Source of the DNA: Planctomycetia bacterium
GTDB lineage: Bacteria; Planctomycetota; GCA-002687715
NCBI GenBank assembly: GCA_005790545.1
Contig: SXUL01000115.1
Span: 1 to 64,000, forward strand
Length of the DNA: 64,000 bases
Direction of reading: 5' to 3'
The position numbers and the translations under genes were made by a program. The notes under the pieces were generated by a model, which worked only from the letters and a program-made list of their open reading frames with translations, had not been told where the DNA came from and ran no database searches. Positions 8,677 through 16,823 of the stretch are shown here, piece by piece. How positions within the stretch are numbered: the first letter of the stretch is position 1; each line of letters opens with the position of its first letter.

Positions 8677-9734
8677 CTGTCCCGCCCGCCGCGCACGACT
8701 TCCGCGACAGCCGCCATGCACTCCGGAGGCGTGAAGCGCGAGATCCCGCTGCCGAAATTGAAGATGTGGCCGGGTGCGGTGCCGAATTCGGCCAGAGTCT
8801 TCCGTGCAGCGGCGGCCGCCACCTCAGGCGTCGCGAGAGCGCGCCCCGGGTCCATGTTGCCCTGCAGCGCAACGCGTGTGCCCACGCGCGCTCGGGCCGC
8901 GGCCGGTGACGTGCGCCAGTCGAGGCTCACCACATCGGGACCGCAATCGGCGAGGGCTTCGAGCAGGTGGTCGGCTCCGCTCGCGTACAGCGTCACCGGA
9001 ACACCGAGGGCCTTCACGGCAGCGACGAGGCGCTCGGTCGCCGGGAAGACATGCTCACGCCAAGTCTCCGCATCGAGAGTGCCGGCCCAACTGTCGAAGA
9101 TCTGCAAGGCGTCGGCGCCGGCAAACACCTGCATGCCGAGGTACGGAATGAGTGCGTCTGTGGTGCGCTCGAGCAGTTCGCTGAAGAGCGCCGGGTCTGT
9201 GTGCATCAACCTGCGCGTGGCGGGGAACTCGCGCGAGGAACCGCCCTCCAGCATGTAAGAGCAGCTTGTGAACGGCGCGCCGCTGAAACCGAGCACCGCA
9301 GCGCGGTCTCTCAGCTCCGCCTTCACGCGGCGAATGATCTCGGCCACGAAGGGTGTTTTTTCCTCCGGGTCGAACGCTTCGAGGGCCTCCACGGCTTCGC
9401 GCGTGGGTGCGATGGGCGCGAGCTTCGGGCCGACGCCCTCATCGAAGCTGACCGGCACACCCATGGCCGCCACGGGCACGAGGATGTCGCTGAAGATCAC
9501 CGCCACATCCATGCCGAAGCGGCGGATGGGCTGGAGCGTCACCTCGGTTGCAAGCGCCGGGTCGTGCACCATGGCGAGAAAGCCGCCGGCCTTCTCGCGC
9601 ACCTCGCGGTATTCCGGGAGGTAGCGCCCTGCCTGCCGCATGACCCAGAAAGGCACGCGGTCAACGGGCTGGCGCCTCGCGGCGCGGAGGTAGCGCTCGC
9701 GGCCACTGAGTGCAACGGTGCTTTCATCTGCCAT
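8673..9734 (-). CDS. hemE: Uroporphyrinogen decarboxylase
   Basis: Removes four carboxyl groups from uroporphyrinogen III to give coproporphyrinogen III. The 353-residue protein has the invariant RQAGRYLPEYRE near residue 33, IFSDILVP with the catalytic aspartate, GFSGAPFT, and IFDSWAG. It appears to be the first gene of the ten-gene heme operon; the 99 bp before it should contain the promoter, though no clear consensus is visible. I start at the ATG at 9734 rather than a TTG four codons upstream. Confidence 0.96.
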   Translation of the reverse strand: MADESTVALSGRERYLRAARRQPVDRVPFWVMRQAGRYLPEYREVREKAGGFLAMVHDPALATEVTLQPIRRFGMDVAVIFSDILVPVAAMGVPVSFDEGVGPKLAPIAPTREAVEALEAFDPEEKTPFVAEIIRRVKAELRDRAAVLGFSGAPFTSCSYMLEGGSSREFPATRRLMHTDPALFSELLERTTDALIPYLGMQVFAGADALQIFDSWAGTLDAETWREHVFPATERLVAAVKALGVPVTLYASGADHLLEALADCGPDVVSLDWRTSPAAARARVGTRVALQGNMDPGRALATPEVAAAAARKTLAEFGTAPGHIFNFGSGISRFTPPECMAAVAEVVRGGRDR

Positions 9735-9807
9735 GGCGTGCTGCAACTTAGCACCGGTGCCATGCGGCGAGGACGCAGCACGGATCGACTTTTGCGGTGC
9801 TCACGAA

Positions 9808-9824
9808 GCTGAGCGGCTCTCAGC
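9808..9824. terminator. Small hairpin between citrate synthase and the heme operon
   Basis: GCTGAG and CTCAGC can pair across a 5-base loop just past the citrate synthase stop codon (9834-9836). There is no T-run after it in either direction, so factor-independent termination is doubtful. The rest of this 99-bp spacer must hold the hemE promoter, but I cannot pick out convincing -35/-10 boxes. Confidence 0.25.
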
Positions 9825-9833
9825 GCACGACGC

Positions 9834-10937
9834 TCAGCGCTCAGCGAGCGGCTTCCAGACGGCCGGGCCGGGTCCGTTCCAGCGCACCGCGGGTGACCAG
9901 CCGGAGGATGCCCGCTGTTCGAGCACATGGGCGGCGAGGCCATTGACCCTCGCGCATGCAAAGACGGCGCTGAACGCGTCGGGCGGAACTCCGAGGGAGT
10001 AGAGCGCTGGTGCGAGGTAGAAATCCACGTTGGGTGTGAGCCCGGGCACTGCGCCCGCCACCGCGTCTTCGAGATCGGCCGCGATCTCGTACCAGAGCGT
10101 CTCCTTCGCCATGCTGCCGAGGGCTGCCGCGATGGGTTTCAGGAGCGCTGACCGTGGGTCGCGCTGCTTGTGCACCGCATGGCCGAAGCCCGGTAAACGC
10201 AGCTTCTTCTGGAGCATGCGCTCCAGTTGGCTCGCCACCTTCTTGCGCGTGCCGATGCGTTGGATGGTCTCCATGACGCTCTTGATGGCGCCACCGTGAA
10301 GACCTCCCTGCAAGGCGCCGAGACCGGCTCCGATGGCGGCAAACATGTCCCCGCGCGTGCTGGCAACCAGCCGCGCCGCGGCCGCGGGGGTATCAACCCC
10401 GTGATCCGCGAGGATGACGAGGATGCGGTCGAAATGTGCGGTTTCGTCCGCGCTGGGTGCTTCGCCACGCAGCATGTGCAGGAAGGCGGTGCTCTGAAGC
10501 GCCTTGGCTGGAGCATCGACCGGCGCCTTGTCCTCACGCATGCGCAGCCAGGATGCGGCCGCAACAGGCAGTTGTGCCGCAATGTGGCGCGCCTTGGCAT
10601 CGTTGTCCTGGTCGGTGTCCCCTTCCGCATCGAGGTCGAACACACCGAGAGCACACACGGCCGCGCGCAGCACGGTCATGGGGTGGGTGTCCTTCGGGAA
10701 GGTGGCCAAGAGATCCATCACTGGCTGTGGCAGGCGCCGCGCTTCGGCAAGATCCGCCTTCAGCCGTCGCAACTCATTGGCCTTCGGGAGGTAACCGCGC
10801 CAGAGCAGAAACGTGACTTCCTCGCAGCCCGCACGTTCCACCAGCTCCGCGAGGTCGTAGCCACGGATGGAGATCACGCCCGCTTCACCGTCTACACGGG
10901 TGAGAGCGGTTGTCACTGTTTCGGATTCAGCTGTCAT
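9834..10937 (-). CDS. Citrate synthase (citrate/2-methylcitrate synthase family)
   Basis: Condenses acetyl-CoA with oxaloacetate to citrate, the entry step of the TCA cycle; 2-methylcitrate synthase activity cannot be excluded. At 367 aa it is of the short form. The catalytic set is visible: histidine in ILADHGVD, histidine of LHGGA, His and Arg in GFGHAVHKQRDPR, and the catalytic aspartate in NVDFYLAP. FACARVNGLAAHVLEQ closes the active site. The ATG at 10937 fits the family N-terminus; a GTG six codons upstream is possible. It precedes the heme operon on the same strand but is separated by 99 bp. Confidence 0.92.
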   Translation of the reverse strand: MTAESETVTTALTRVDGEAGVISIRGYDLAELVERAGCEEVTFLLWRGYLPKANELRRLKADLAEARRLPQPVMDLLATFPKDTHPMTVLRAAVCALGVFDLDAEGDTDQDNDAKARHIAAQLPVAAASWLRMREDKAPVDAPAKALQSTAFLHMLRGEAPSADETAHFDRILVILADHGVDTPAAAARLVASTRGDMFAAIGAGLGALQGGLHGGAIKSVMETIQRIGTRKKVASQLERMLQKKLRLPGFGHAVHKQRDPRSALLKPIAAALGSMAKETLWYEIAADLEDAVAGAVPGLTPNVDFYLAPALYSLGVPPDAFSAVFACARVNGLAAHVLEQRASSGWSPAVRWNGPGPAVWKPLAER

Positions 10938-11135
10938 GGGCTTTCTGAGGTGCACTCTTGTAGCCCCCGGCAGGAGCGAGCGTAAAGAGTCGTGGCTGTT
11001 CGTCGCCTGTTTCGGCTACAAGTCGTTGCATGGCACTGTGTTGTGCTTGCGATATTCTCGATGCCTCCGCGCCCCATGCCTGGCTCTCGCTCTGGTCGCA
11101 GGGGGGTATGCTGCCGCGGCCAACACGCCCACCGC

Positions 11136-12422
11136 ATGAGCCTCAGCCTCGCGCAGATTGCACACTTCCTGATCGCTCTCACCGCGCTGCTGGTGGGTTC
11201 CCATGTCATGGGGTTCCTCTTCGCTCGCTGGCGGCAGCCTCGCGTCCTTGGAGAGATCACCGCGGGCCTCATTCTCGGCCCGACGCTCTTCGGGGCCTTG
11301 TTGCCGGAGTTCCAGCGGCAGTGCTTCCCGGACTATGGCCCGACTCCGAAGATCCTCGGCTTCGTCTATCAGATGGGGCTCTTGCTCTTGATGTTCCTGT
11401 CGGGGGCCGAGATCCGCTCGACCTTCCAACGCGGTGAAAGAAAGACCATTCTCTCCATCGTGCTGGCGGGGACGCTCATCCCCTTCATCGTCGGCATGCT
11501 CGCCCTCGGCGTCTTTGATGCATCCGCACTGGTCGGCAGCAAGTCCAACGAGACGAGCTTCCTCCTGATCTTCGGCATTGCCATCGCCGTCACCAGCATC
11601 CCGGTCATCTCGCGCATCATGTTCGACCTCGGTGTGCTCGAAACGAGTTTCGCGCGGGTGGTGCTCGGCGCGGCCGTGCTCGAGGACATCCTGCTCTATG
11701 TGGTGCTTGCCGTCGCGCTCGGTTTGGTGCAGACCGCCGGGCGTGACGAGTTCGGGCTCGCGCCTCTCCTCGACATCCATCCAGGCACGAGCGACGCCAC
11801 CTTCTGGCACGTAGGGGCGACGCTTGGGTTCTTCGCCTTCGCGCTGCTGCTCGGGCCGCTCATCTATCGCGCACTCGCCGGCTTCCGCTTCAACATCCTG
11901 CGCATCAGCAACCCCATTGCTTTCGAGCTCGTGTTCATGCTGGCGATGACATCCGTCTGCGTGTTCCTTGGCATCACACCCATGTTCGGCGCCTTCCTCG
12001 CGGGACTCGTCGCCGGAACCATGCCCGACGGCGCGGCGCATCCGCGGGCGGACATCAAGAGTGTGTCCTTCGCGCTCTTCATTCCCGCGTACTTCGCCCT
12101 GGTGGGATTGCGGCTGGATCTGCTCCACCACTTCGACCCCTTGTTTTTCGCCGCGTTCCTCGCATTCGCCTGCATCATCAAGGCTCTCAGCGTCTGGGCG
12201 GGTGCGCGCGCGGTGGGTGAACCACCGCGCACGGCATGGAACCTCGCCGTAGCCATGAACGCCCGCGGTGGCCCCGGCATCGTGCTGGCTTCCGTTGCTT
12301 TCGATGCTGGCATCATCAGCGAGCGCTTTCACGTCGCGCTGGTGATGCTCGCCATCGTCACCTCCCTGATCGCGGGCTCCTGGCTCGGAGCAGTGGTGCG
12401 AAGCGGTCGACCGCTGCGCTGA
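11136..12422 (+). CDS. Cation:proton antiporter, CPA2/KefB-type membrane protein
   Basis: A 428-residue polytopic membrane protein with about a dozen hydrophobic segments, exchanging Na+ or K+ for H+ across the inner membrane. RQPRVLGEITAGLILGPTLFG is the N-terminal CPA2 signature, AVTSIPVISRIMFDLG and GAAVLEDI carry the conserved acidic transport site, and MNARGGPGIVLASV is the C-terminal family motif. No KTN/RCK cytoplasmic domain follows. The start ATG at 11136 begins the first membrane helix. The last 65 bp overlap, tail to tail, the gene on the other strand. Ion preference cannot be told. Confidence 0.9.
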   Translation: MSLSLAQIAHFLIALTALLVGSHVMGFLFARWRQPRVLGEITAGLILGPTLFGALLPEFQRQCFPDYGPTPKILGFVYQMGLLLLMFLSGAEIRSTFQRGERKTILSIVLAGTLIPFIVGMLALGVFDASALVGSKSNETSFLLIFGIAIAVTSIPVISRIMFDLGVLETSFARVVLGAAVLEDILLYVVLAVALGLVQTAGRDEFGLAPLLDIHPGTSDATFWHVGATLGFFAFALLLGPLIYRALAGFRFNILRISNPIAFELVFMLAMTSVCVFLGITPMFGAFLAGLVAGTMPDGAAHPRADIKSVSFALFIPAYFALVGLRLDLLHHFDPLFFAAFLAFACIIKALSVWAGARAVGEPPRTAWNLAVAMNARGGPGIVLASVAFDAGIISERFHVALVMLAIVTSLIAGSWLGAVVRSGRPLR

Positions 12423-14247
12423 CCGCTGCGTCATCGCGGCTTTGCCACTCATCAACGTGCACTTCCGTTTCCGCATTGGGATTCAGCCGGATGGTCCGTG
12501 GGCCGAGAACGTGATCACCGCACAGGATGAGGACGTCCACCTTCTCGATGCCGGCACTGAACCAATGCCTCCAGACACCCTCTTGGCGTGAGCTCCCGCT
12601 GGCGCCATTCGAATCTTCTGTCCTGAACTTCACCACGTACCCGTCATCACGCCACGCCTGCGCCGGCGGTGGAGCAATGAACAAGGCAAGGTGTGAAGCG
12701 CGTCGCTGTTCCGCTTTCAACTTCAAGGCCAGTGCCAGCGTGTTCGAGCCCGCCTTCAACATGACGCGTTGCCGGGGCCACTCGCACTGTTGCTCGAACC
12801 TCATGGAGCGCTCGTCTTCTGACTCGGTCCCGTTGGATTTCGTTGCCGCACTTCCGGAAGCACCGCGAAGGCGGTCCTTGCGCTCCGCCACTTCCTGGTT
12901 CTGCTGACGCAACCGCTGAAAACTCGAATTCCAGAGTGACGCCTCCAGCACGAATCCCGTCGGCAGGCCGTGGATCTGGAAATCATTCAGACTGCCCGGG
13001 CGAAAGGCGTGCTCCTGACTCCAACCACCGAAATCACCCCCGTTGTGGATGCTCGCATTCATGCGCAGGAGGAGGACCGCATCGGCTGGCACAAGAAGAT
13101 CCGGCGCCATGCTCAAGTGAACCTTCGCGCTGGCCGGCCCTGCATCCAGCACGCCTGCGTCACCTCCACCCGCAGCAACATCCAGAGCCTTGAACGCACA
13201 ACTGACGCTGTCCGGCCCGCGCCGTGTCGCCATGATCGCGTAACGGGCGGACTCGGGCAGCAAGAAACGGAGCTCGTCCGACGCCTTGCATTTCTGTTGC
13301 TCCATCGTGTACCACCCATGCGACTCGACGCGTACGCAGCACGCCTCGACACCGGCTTCGGCGGGCCAGTCTGCGGGCAGCTTCGCCGTGACCACGCAAC
13401 CTTGCTTCACGACCAGCGTGATGTCCCGCGTCTCACCTGCCGTGAGCGGAGGCACCTCCACCCAACCGGCAAATGCACCAGCAACGCTTTTCACCTCCAC
13501 GCGGAGCCTGTGGCCCTCGTCGACATTCAAGAGCACTGGTTCGTCTGGGCCTGCCGTGAAGGTTGACATGGATGGCATGACGCGGGCGTACTCCCTGGCG
13601 TCACCGACCTTCGCTTCCGTAGTCACGGACGAGCGAAACTCTTGCTCACCAAGCGGAAGCCAACCCGCCTCCACCTCGACGCGTTGCGTGACGCCTTCCA
13701 GCTTGACCCGCAACGCACTCGGTGGGACGAATCGCACCACAAGGAGTCCGCTCTGCACTTCATCCACGGTTCCACGCAGCGACACCCGCCGCCCGCCTTT
13801 GGAGACCTCGACCCACCACGCGCCGGAACGCGGAAGGTCAAAGCGCGCCTCTCCCCAACGATTGCTGAGAGTGCGCCGCGTCACCTCGCGATCCTCCAGC
13901 ACCTCTGCGCCCAACGGGCGCGTCTTGCCAGTCTGAAACCGGATTTCCGCTGCGGGCACGGTCCTTTCCTCACCAACGGGTCCTTCGATCACGCGGACCA
14001 GCAGTTTCTCTTGACGATCTGTCTCTCTCCGGAACGGCACAGCCTTGATCAGTGACGGCTCGCCTGACCATTCCGGAGCCTCGCTCGCATTCACGGAGAT
14101 CCCGCCTGCTGCGTCGTGGGCATTGATCGCAGCGAGCGACGCATCATCAGTGCCAGCACACGGCACCGATCTTTCCTCCTGCATCAGCAGGTACGCCGCC
14201 GTTCCAAGAGACACAACTGTGATTGCTGCGGTCAATGCCCATCGCAT
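12358..14247 (-). CDS. Secreted or membrane-anchored Ig-like/carboxypeptidase-regulatory-like protein
   Basis: Function unknown. The 629-residue protein has an N-terminal signal anchor (WALTAAITVVSLGTAAYLLM) and then a beta-rich extracytoplasmic body. Segments such as VPAAEIRFQTGKTRPLG and NRWGEARFDLPRSGAWWVEVSKG look like carboxypeptidase-regulatory-like (Ig-fold) domains. A charged stretch near residues 430-470 is probably a coiled or disordered linker. The ATG at 14247 has a strong GAGGAGA upstream and follows the gene at 14259 by 11 bp, so the two are likely co-transcribed. Its 3' end overlaps the antiporter gene antiparallel by 65 bp. Confidence 0.75.
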   Translation of the reverse strand: MRWALTAAITVVSLGTAAYLLMQEERSVPCAGTDDASLAAINAHDAAGGISVNASEAPEWSGEPSLIKAVPFRRETDRQEKLLVRVIEGPVGEERTVPAAEIRFQTGKTRPLGAEVLEDREVTRRTLSNRWGEARFDLPRSGAWWVEVSKGGRRVSLRGTVDEVQSGLLVVRFVPPSALRVKLEGVTQRVEVEAGWLPLGEQEFRSSVTTEAKVGDAREYARVMPSMSTFTAGPDEPVLLNVDEGHRLRVEVKSVAGAFAGWVEVPPLTAGETRDITLVVKQGCVVTAKLPADWPAEAGVEACCVRVESHGWYTMEQQKCKASDELRFLLPESARYAIMATRRGPDSVSCAFKALDVAAGGGDAGVLDAGPASAKVHLSMAPDLLVPADAVLLLRMNASIHNGGDFGGWSQEHAFRPGSLNDFQIHGLPTGFVLEASLWNSSFQRLRQQNQEVAERKDRLRGASGSAATKSNGTESEDERSMRFEQQCEWPRQRVMLKAGSNTLALALKLKAEQRRASHLALFIAPPPAQAWRDDGYVVKFRTEDSNGASGSSRQEGVWRHWFSAGIEKVDVLILCGDHVLGPRTIRLNPNAETEVHVDEWQSRDDAAVSAAVDRFAPLLRARSPRSGR

Positions 14248-14258
14248 ACGGTCTCTCC

Positions 14259-15089
14259 TCAGGTTCGAATGACGTCAATGCGACCGCCGCAACTGTTGCA
14301 GTGGCCCGTGAATTCGAAGGCGACGACGTGGGCACCTACATACGCTTCCGCAACGGTCTTGAAGAACCCGAGCATGGCATCCGCTCGTGTGCTGACCGCG
14401 ACGGACGCGCTCAGTTGAAGCGTCGCAGAGGTGACTCCCGCGCGCGTCTTGTTTTGCTGACCTTGGCACAGCTTGGTCTGCGGGCCCTGCGCGGTGCTGA
14501 CGAAGACAGGAATCGGAATGCCATACACGGGCACACTTCCGGCTTGCGTGGAGGACGACGATGATTCGACGCTGCCGCCGACGGGGCACGAGAAGTCGAT
14601 CTCCGGGCACACAGCGATGAGTGTGCCGCCGGCGCGCGCATGGGATGCAGCGCCATCCACCTTGGCAATGCACATGAACGACGAGCTGAAATTGATCGAG
14701 ACAACGGGCTGCGGGTTGCTGCACGCACGGATGCGGTCAATGCGGATCGTGCTCGTGGATGCCGTCTCTGATGCAGCCGCGGCAGAGTCGTTGAGCGTCG
14801 CGTCCCAGGCGAAGGCCTCGCCCTGGATGAGCCCGCCAGAGCACTTGGTCGTGGCCGCCTCGACAGCGCCCTGGAATCCGAACAATGTCCGCCGCACGCG
14901 CGGACCATCTGTGTGAGTGGCACTCGCGGGCATCGCGGTGTCTCTCCACACGCACCCAGCATCATGCCTCACCACCTGAATGTCCGTGAAGTTCGTCCGG
15001 ATCGGATTGACCGGGACTTGCCCCATGACCCATCCCGTTGACAAGCACACTGCAACGATCCACGCCGCACACCTGTCTCGACTCGACAT
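14259..15089 (-). CDS. Secreted cysteine-containing protein of unknown function
   Basis: I do not recognise this protein. It has 276 residues with a signal peptide (CAAWIVAVCLSTGWVMGQVP) and several cysteines, including a C-terminal GHCNSCGG. A serine-rich stretch near residue 180 (VESSSSSTQAG) looks like a linker. The ATG at 15089 is chosen because AAGGAGG lies just upstream. It precedes the Ig-like protein gene by 11 bp and is probably made with it as a two-gene envelope unit. Confidence 0.7.
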   Translation of the reverse strand: MSSRDRCAAWIVAVCLSTGWVMGQVPVNPIRTNFTDIQVVRHDAGCVWRDTAMPASATHTDGPRVRRTLFGFQGAVEAATTKCSGGLIQGEAFAWDATLNDSAAAASETASTSTIRIDRIRACSNPQPVVSINFSSSFMCIAKVDGAASHARAGGTLIAVCPEIDFSCPVGGSVESSSSSTQAGSVPVYGIPIPVFVSTAQGPQTKLCQGQQNKTRAGVTSATLQLSASVAVSTRADAMLGFFKTVAEAYVGAHVVAFEFTGHCNSCGGRIDVIRT

Positions 15090-15198
15090 GCAAACCTCCT
15101 TGCGGGACATGTGGCGCGGTCACGCAGCACCCCGGAGGAATCCGGCACCTCGTTCGTTACGACAAATCTGGCGCGCTGCGGGTTATCCTCGACCCTGC

Positions 15199-15927
15199 AT
15201 GGAACGCGCCGCCGCCATTGTTGTCATCGGCAACGAGATCCTCAGCGCCAAGGTGGAGGACTCGAACGCCCCGTGGCTCGTGAGGGAACTCCGCGCCGTC
15301 GGCATGCCGGTCGCGCGCATCGTCACCATTCCGGATGAAGTGCCGGTGATTGCGGAGACCGTGCGCTCCCTCGCCGCCGCCTTCGAACAGGTCATCACCA
15401 CCGGCGGCGTCGGCCCGACTCTGGATGACGTGACACTGGAAGCCATCGCACTCGCCCTCGGACGCCCGCTGGTGATCGAGCCTCGCCTCGAAGCCGCCAT
15501 CCGCGCGCACTACGGCGCAGCCACGCTTCCGGCGCACCTGAAGATGGCGCTCGTGCCCGCGGGCGCTCTCCTCACAGACCCGCCCGGTACCATCTGGCCC
15601 ATCGTCGATGTCGGCAATGTGCTCGTGCTCCCCGGCGACCCTGGCATCATGAGGCGCAAGTTCAGTGCCATCAAGGAGCGTTTCCGCCGCACGCCGCTCT
15701 GTCTCCGCCGCGTGTACCTCGTGGGCGATGAGGGTTTCGTCGCGCCGCACCTCGATACGGTTCATGCGGCACACCCGGTGGTGCAACTCGGCTCCTACCC
15801 GAGCTACGACGGCCGTGATGTACGCGTGATGGTCACGTTGGAGGCCGCAGACCCGGCCGCCGTGGATGCCGCCGTCGCGCTATTCCTGCAGTGCATCAGC
15901 CCCACGATGCTGGTGCGCGTGGACTGA
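15199..15927 (+). CDS. CinA-like molybdopterin-binding (MoCF) domain protein
   Basis: The 242-residue protein matches the N-terminal MoCF-type domain of CinA: AAIVVIGNEILSAKVEDSNAP, then ITTGGVGPTLDDVTLEAIA, and VLPGDPGIM. CinA in full form adds a C-terminal nicotinamide-mononucleotide deamidase domain, which is missing here. Single-domain relatives are linked to nucleotide-pyrophosphatase or cofactor-repair roles; the substrate cannot be told from sequence. The start ATG at 15199 coincides with the first residues of the domain. It is followed after 63 bp by the transaldolase gene on the same strand. Confidence 0.85.
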   Translation: MERAAAIVVIGNEILSAKVEDSNAPWLVRELRAVGMPVARIVTIPDEVPVIAETVRSLAAAFEQVITTGGVGPTLDDVTLEAIALALGRPLVIEPRLEAAIRAHYGAATLPAHLKMALVPAGALLTDPPGTIWPIVDVGNVLVLPGDPGIMRRKFSAIKERFRRTPLCLRRVYLVGDEGFVAPHLDTVHAAHPVVQLGSYPSYDGRDVRVMVTLEAADPAAVDAAVALFLQCISPTMLVRVD

Positions 15928-15990
15928 GCCCGCGTAGACTGGGCGCGCTCCGGCACATGCTGGGGCTTCATCCCGCAAACGGAAGCGCCC

Positions 15991-16821
15991 ATGCAGATCT
16001 TCATTGATTCCGCCGACATCCAGCAGATTCGCGAAGCCTTCTCCTGGGGCATCGTGGACGGCATCACCACCAACCCGTCGCTCATCAAGAAGGCGGTCGA
16101 GAAGCTCAAGGCCTCCGGCGACGGCGTGAGCATGGTCGACTACATCACGCGCATTCTTGAAGCGGCGGATTCGACGCCCGTGAGCCTTGAAGTCATCGGC
16201 ACCACCGAGCGCGAGATGACAGCACAGGGCCTCTGGCTGCACGAGCGCTTCAATGGCGTTGCCGGCAACGTCGTGGTGAAGGTGCCCGTCAACACCTCGA
16301 TGAAGGCCGGTGACGGCCTGAACTGGGACGGCTTGAAGACCATCCGCACACTTTCCGAGCGCGGCATACCGATCAACTGCACGCTGATCTTCACCCCCGA
16401 GCAGGCGTTGCTCGCGGCGAAGGCCGGTGCGCGCTACGTCTCGCCCTTCGCAGGACGCATCGACGACATGCTGCGCGCGCGCGCGAACTTCGCCGGCGGC
16501 AAGATGGACTACTTCCCCGCCGAGGGCGTGAAGAATGCCGCGGGCGAACTGATGCACGACAACGGCCTCGCCTCCGGCGTGCAACTTGTGAACGAGTGCG
16601 TCGCCGCGTTCACGCGCCAAGGCATTGATTGTCAGGTGCTGGCGGCAAGCCTGCGCAACCCGCGCCAGGTTCGGGAATGCGCGCTCGCCGGAGCGCAAGT
16701 CGGGACCGTGCCCTTCGAAGTGCTGCGCGCCATGATCGACCACGACAAGACCGTGGAAGGCATGGTGGCCTTCTGCAAGGACATCGTGCCCGAGTACGCA
16801 GAACTCCTCCCGAAGAGCTGA
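15991..16821 (+). CDS. Transaldolase-family protein (TalC/fructose-6-phosphate aldolase-like)
   Basis: Transfers a dihydroxyacetone unit in the non-oxidative pentose phosphate pathway, or cleaves fructose-6-phosphate in the FSA branch. The 276 residues form one TIM barrel. MQIFIDSADIQQIREA and GITTNPSLIKK are the family signature, VVVKVPV carries the Schiff-base Lys97, and ARYVSPFAGRIDDM closes the phosphate site. It is longer than the usual 215-220 residue FSA form, with extra sequence around residues 40-60 and 155-180. It ends two bases before the GH3 gene, suggesting one transcript. Confidence 0.9.
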   Translation: MQIFIDSADIQQIREAFSWGIVDGITTNPSLIKKAVEKLKASGDGVSMVDYITRILEAADSTPVSLEVIGTTEREMTAQGLWLHERFNGVAGNVVVKVPVNTSMKAGDGLNWDGLKTIRTLSERGIPINCTLIFTPEQALLAAKAGARYVSPFAGRIDDMLRARANFAGGKMDYFPAEGVKNAAGELMHDNGLASGVQLVNECVAAFTRQGIDCQVLAASLRNPRQVRECALAGAQVGTVPFEVLRAMIDHDKTVEGMVAFCKDIVPEYAELLPKS

Positions 16822-16823
16822 GC

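Noticed and set aside
7084..9258. A 724-codon open frame on the plus strand across hemH/hemN/hemE
   Set aside because: It is antisense to three genes with clear catalytic motifs; its translation is Arg/His/Ala-rich with no domain. Similar long antisense frames at 2824-4290, 11016-12476, 16632-18398, 47172-48701 and 34782-36302 are shadows of high-GC codons.
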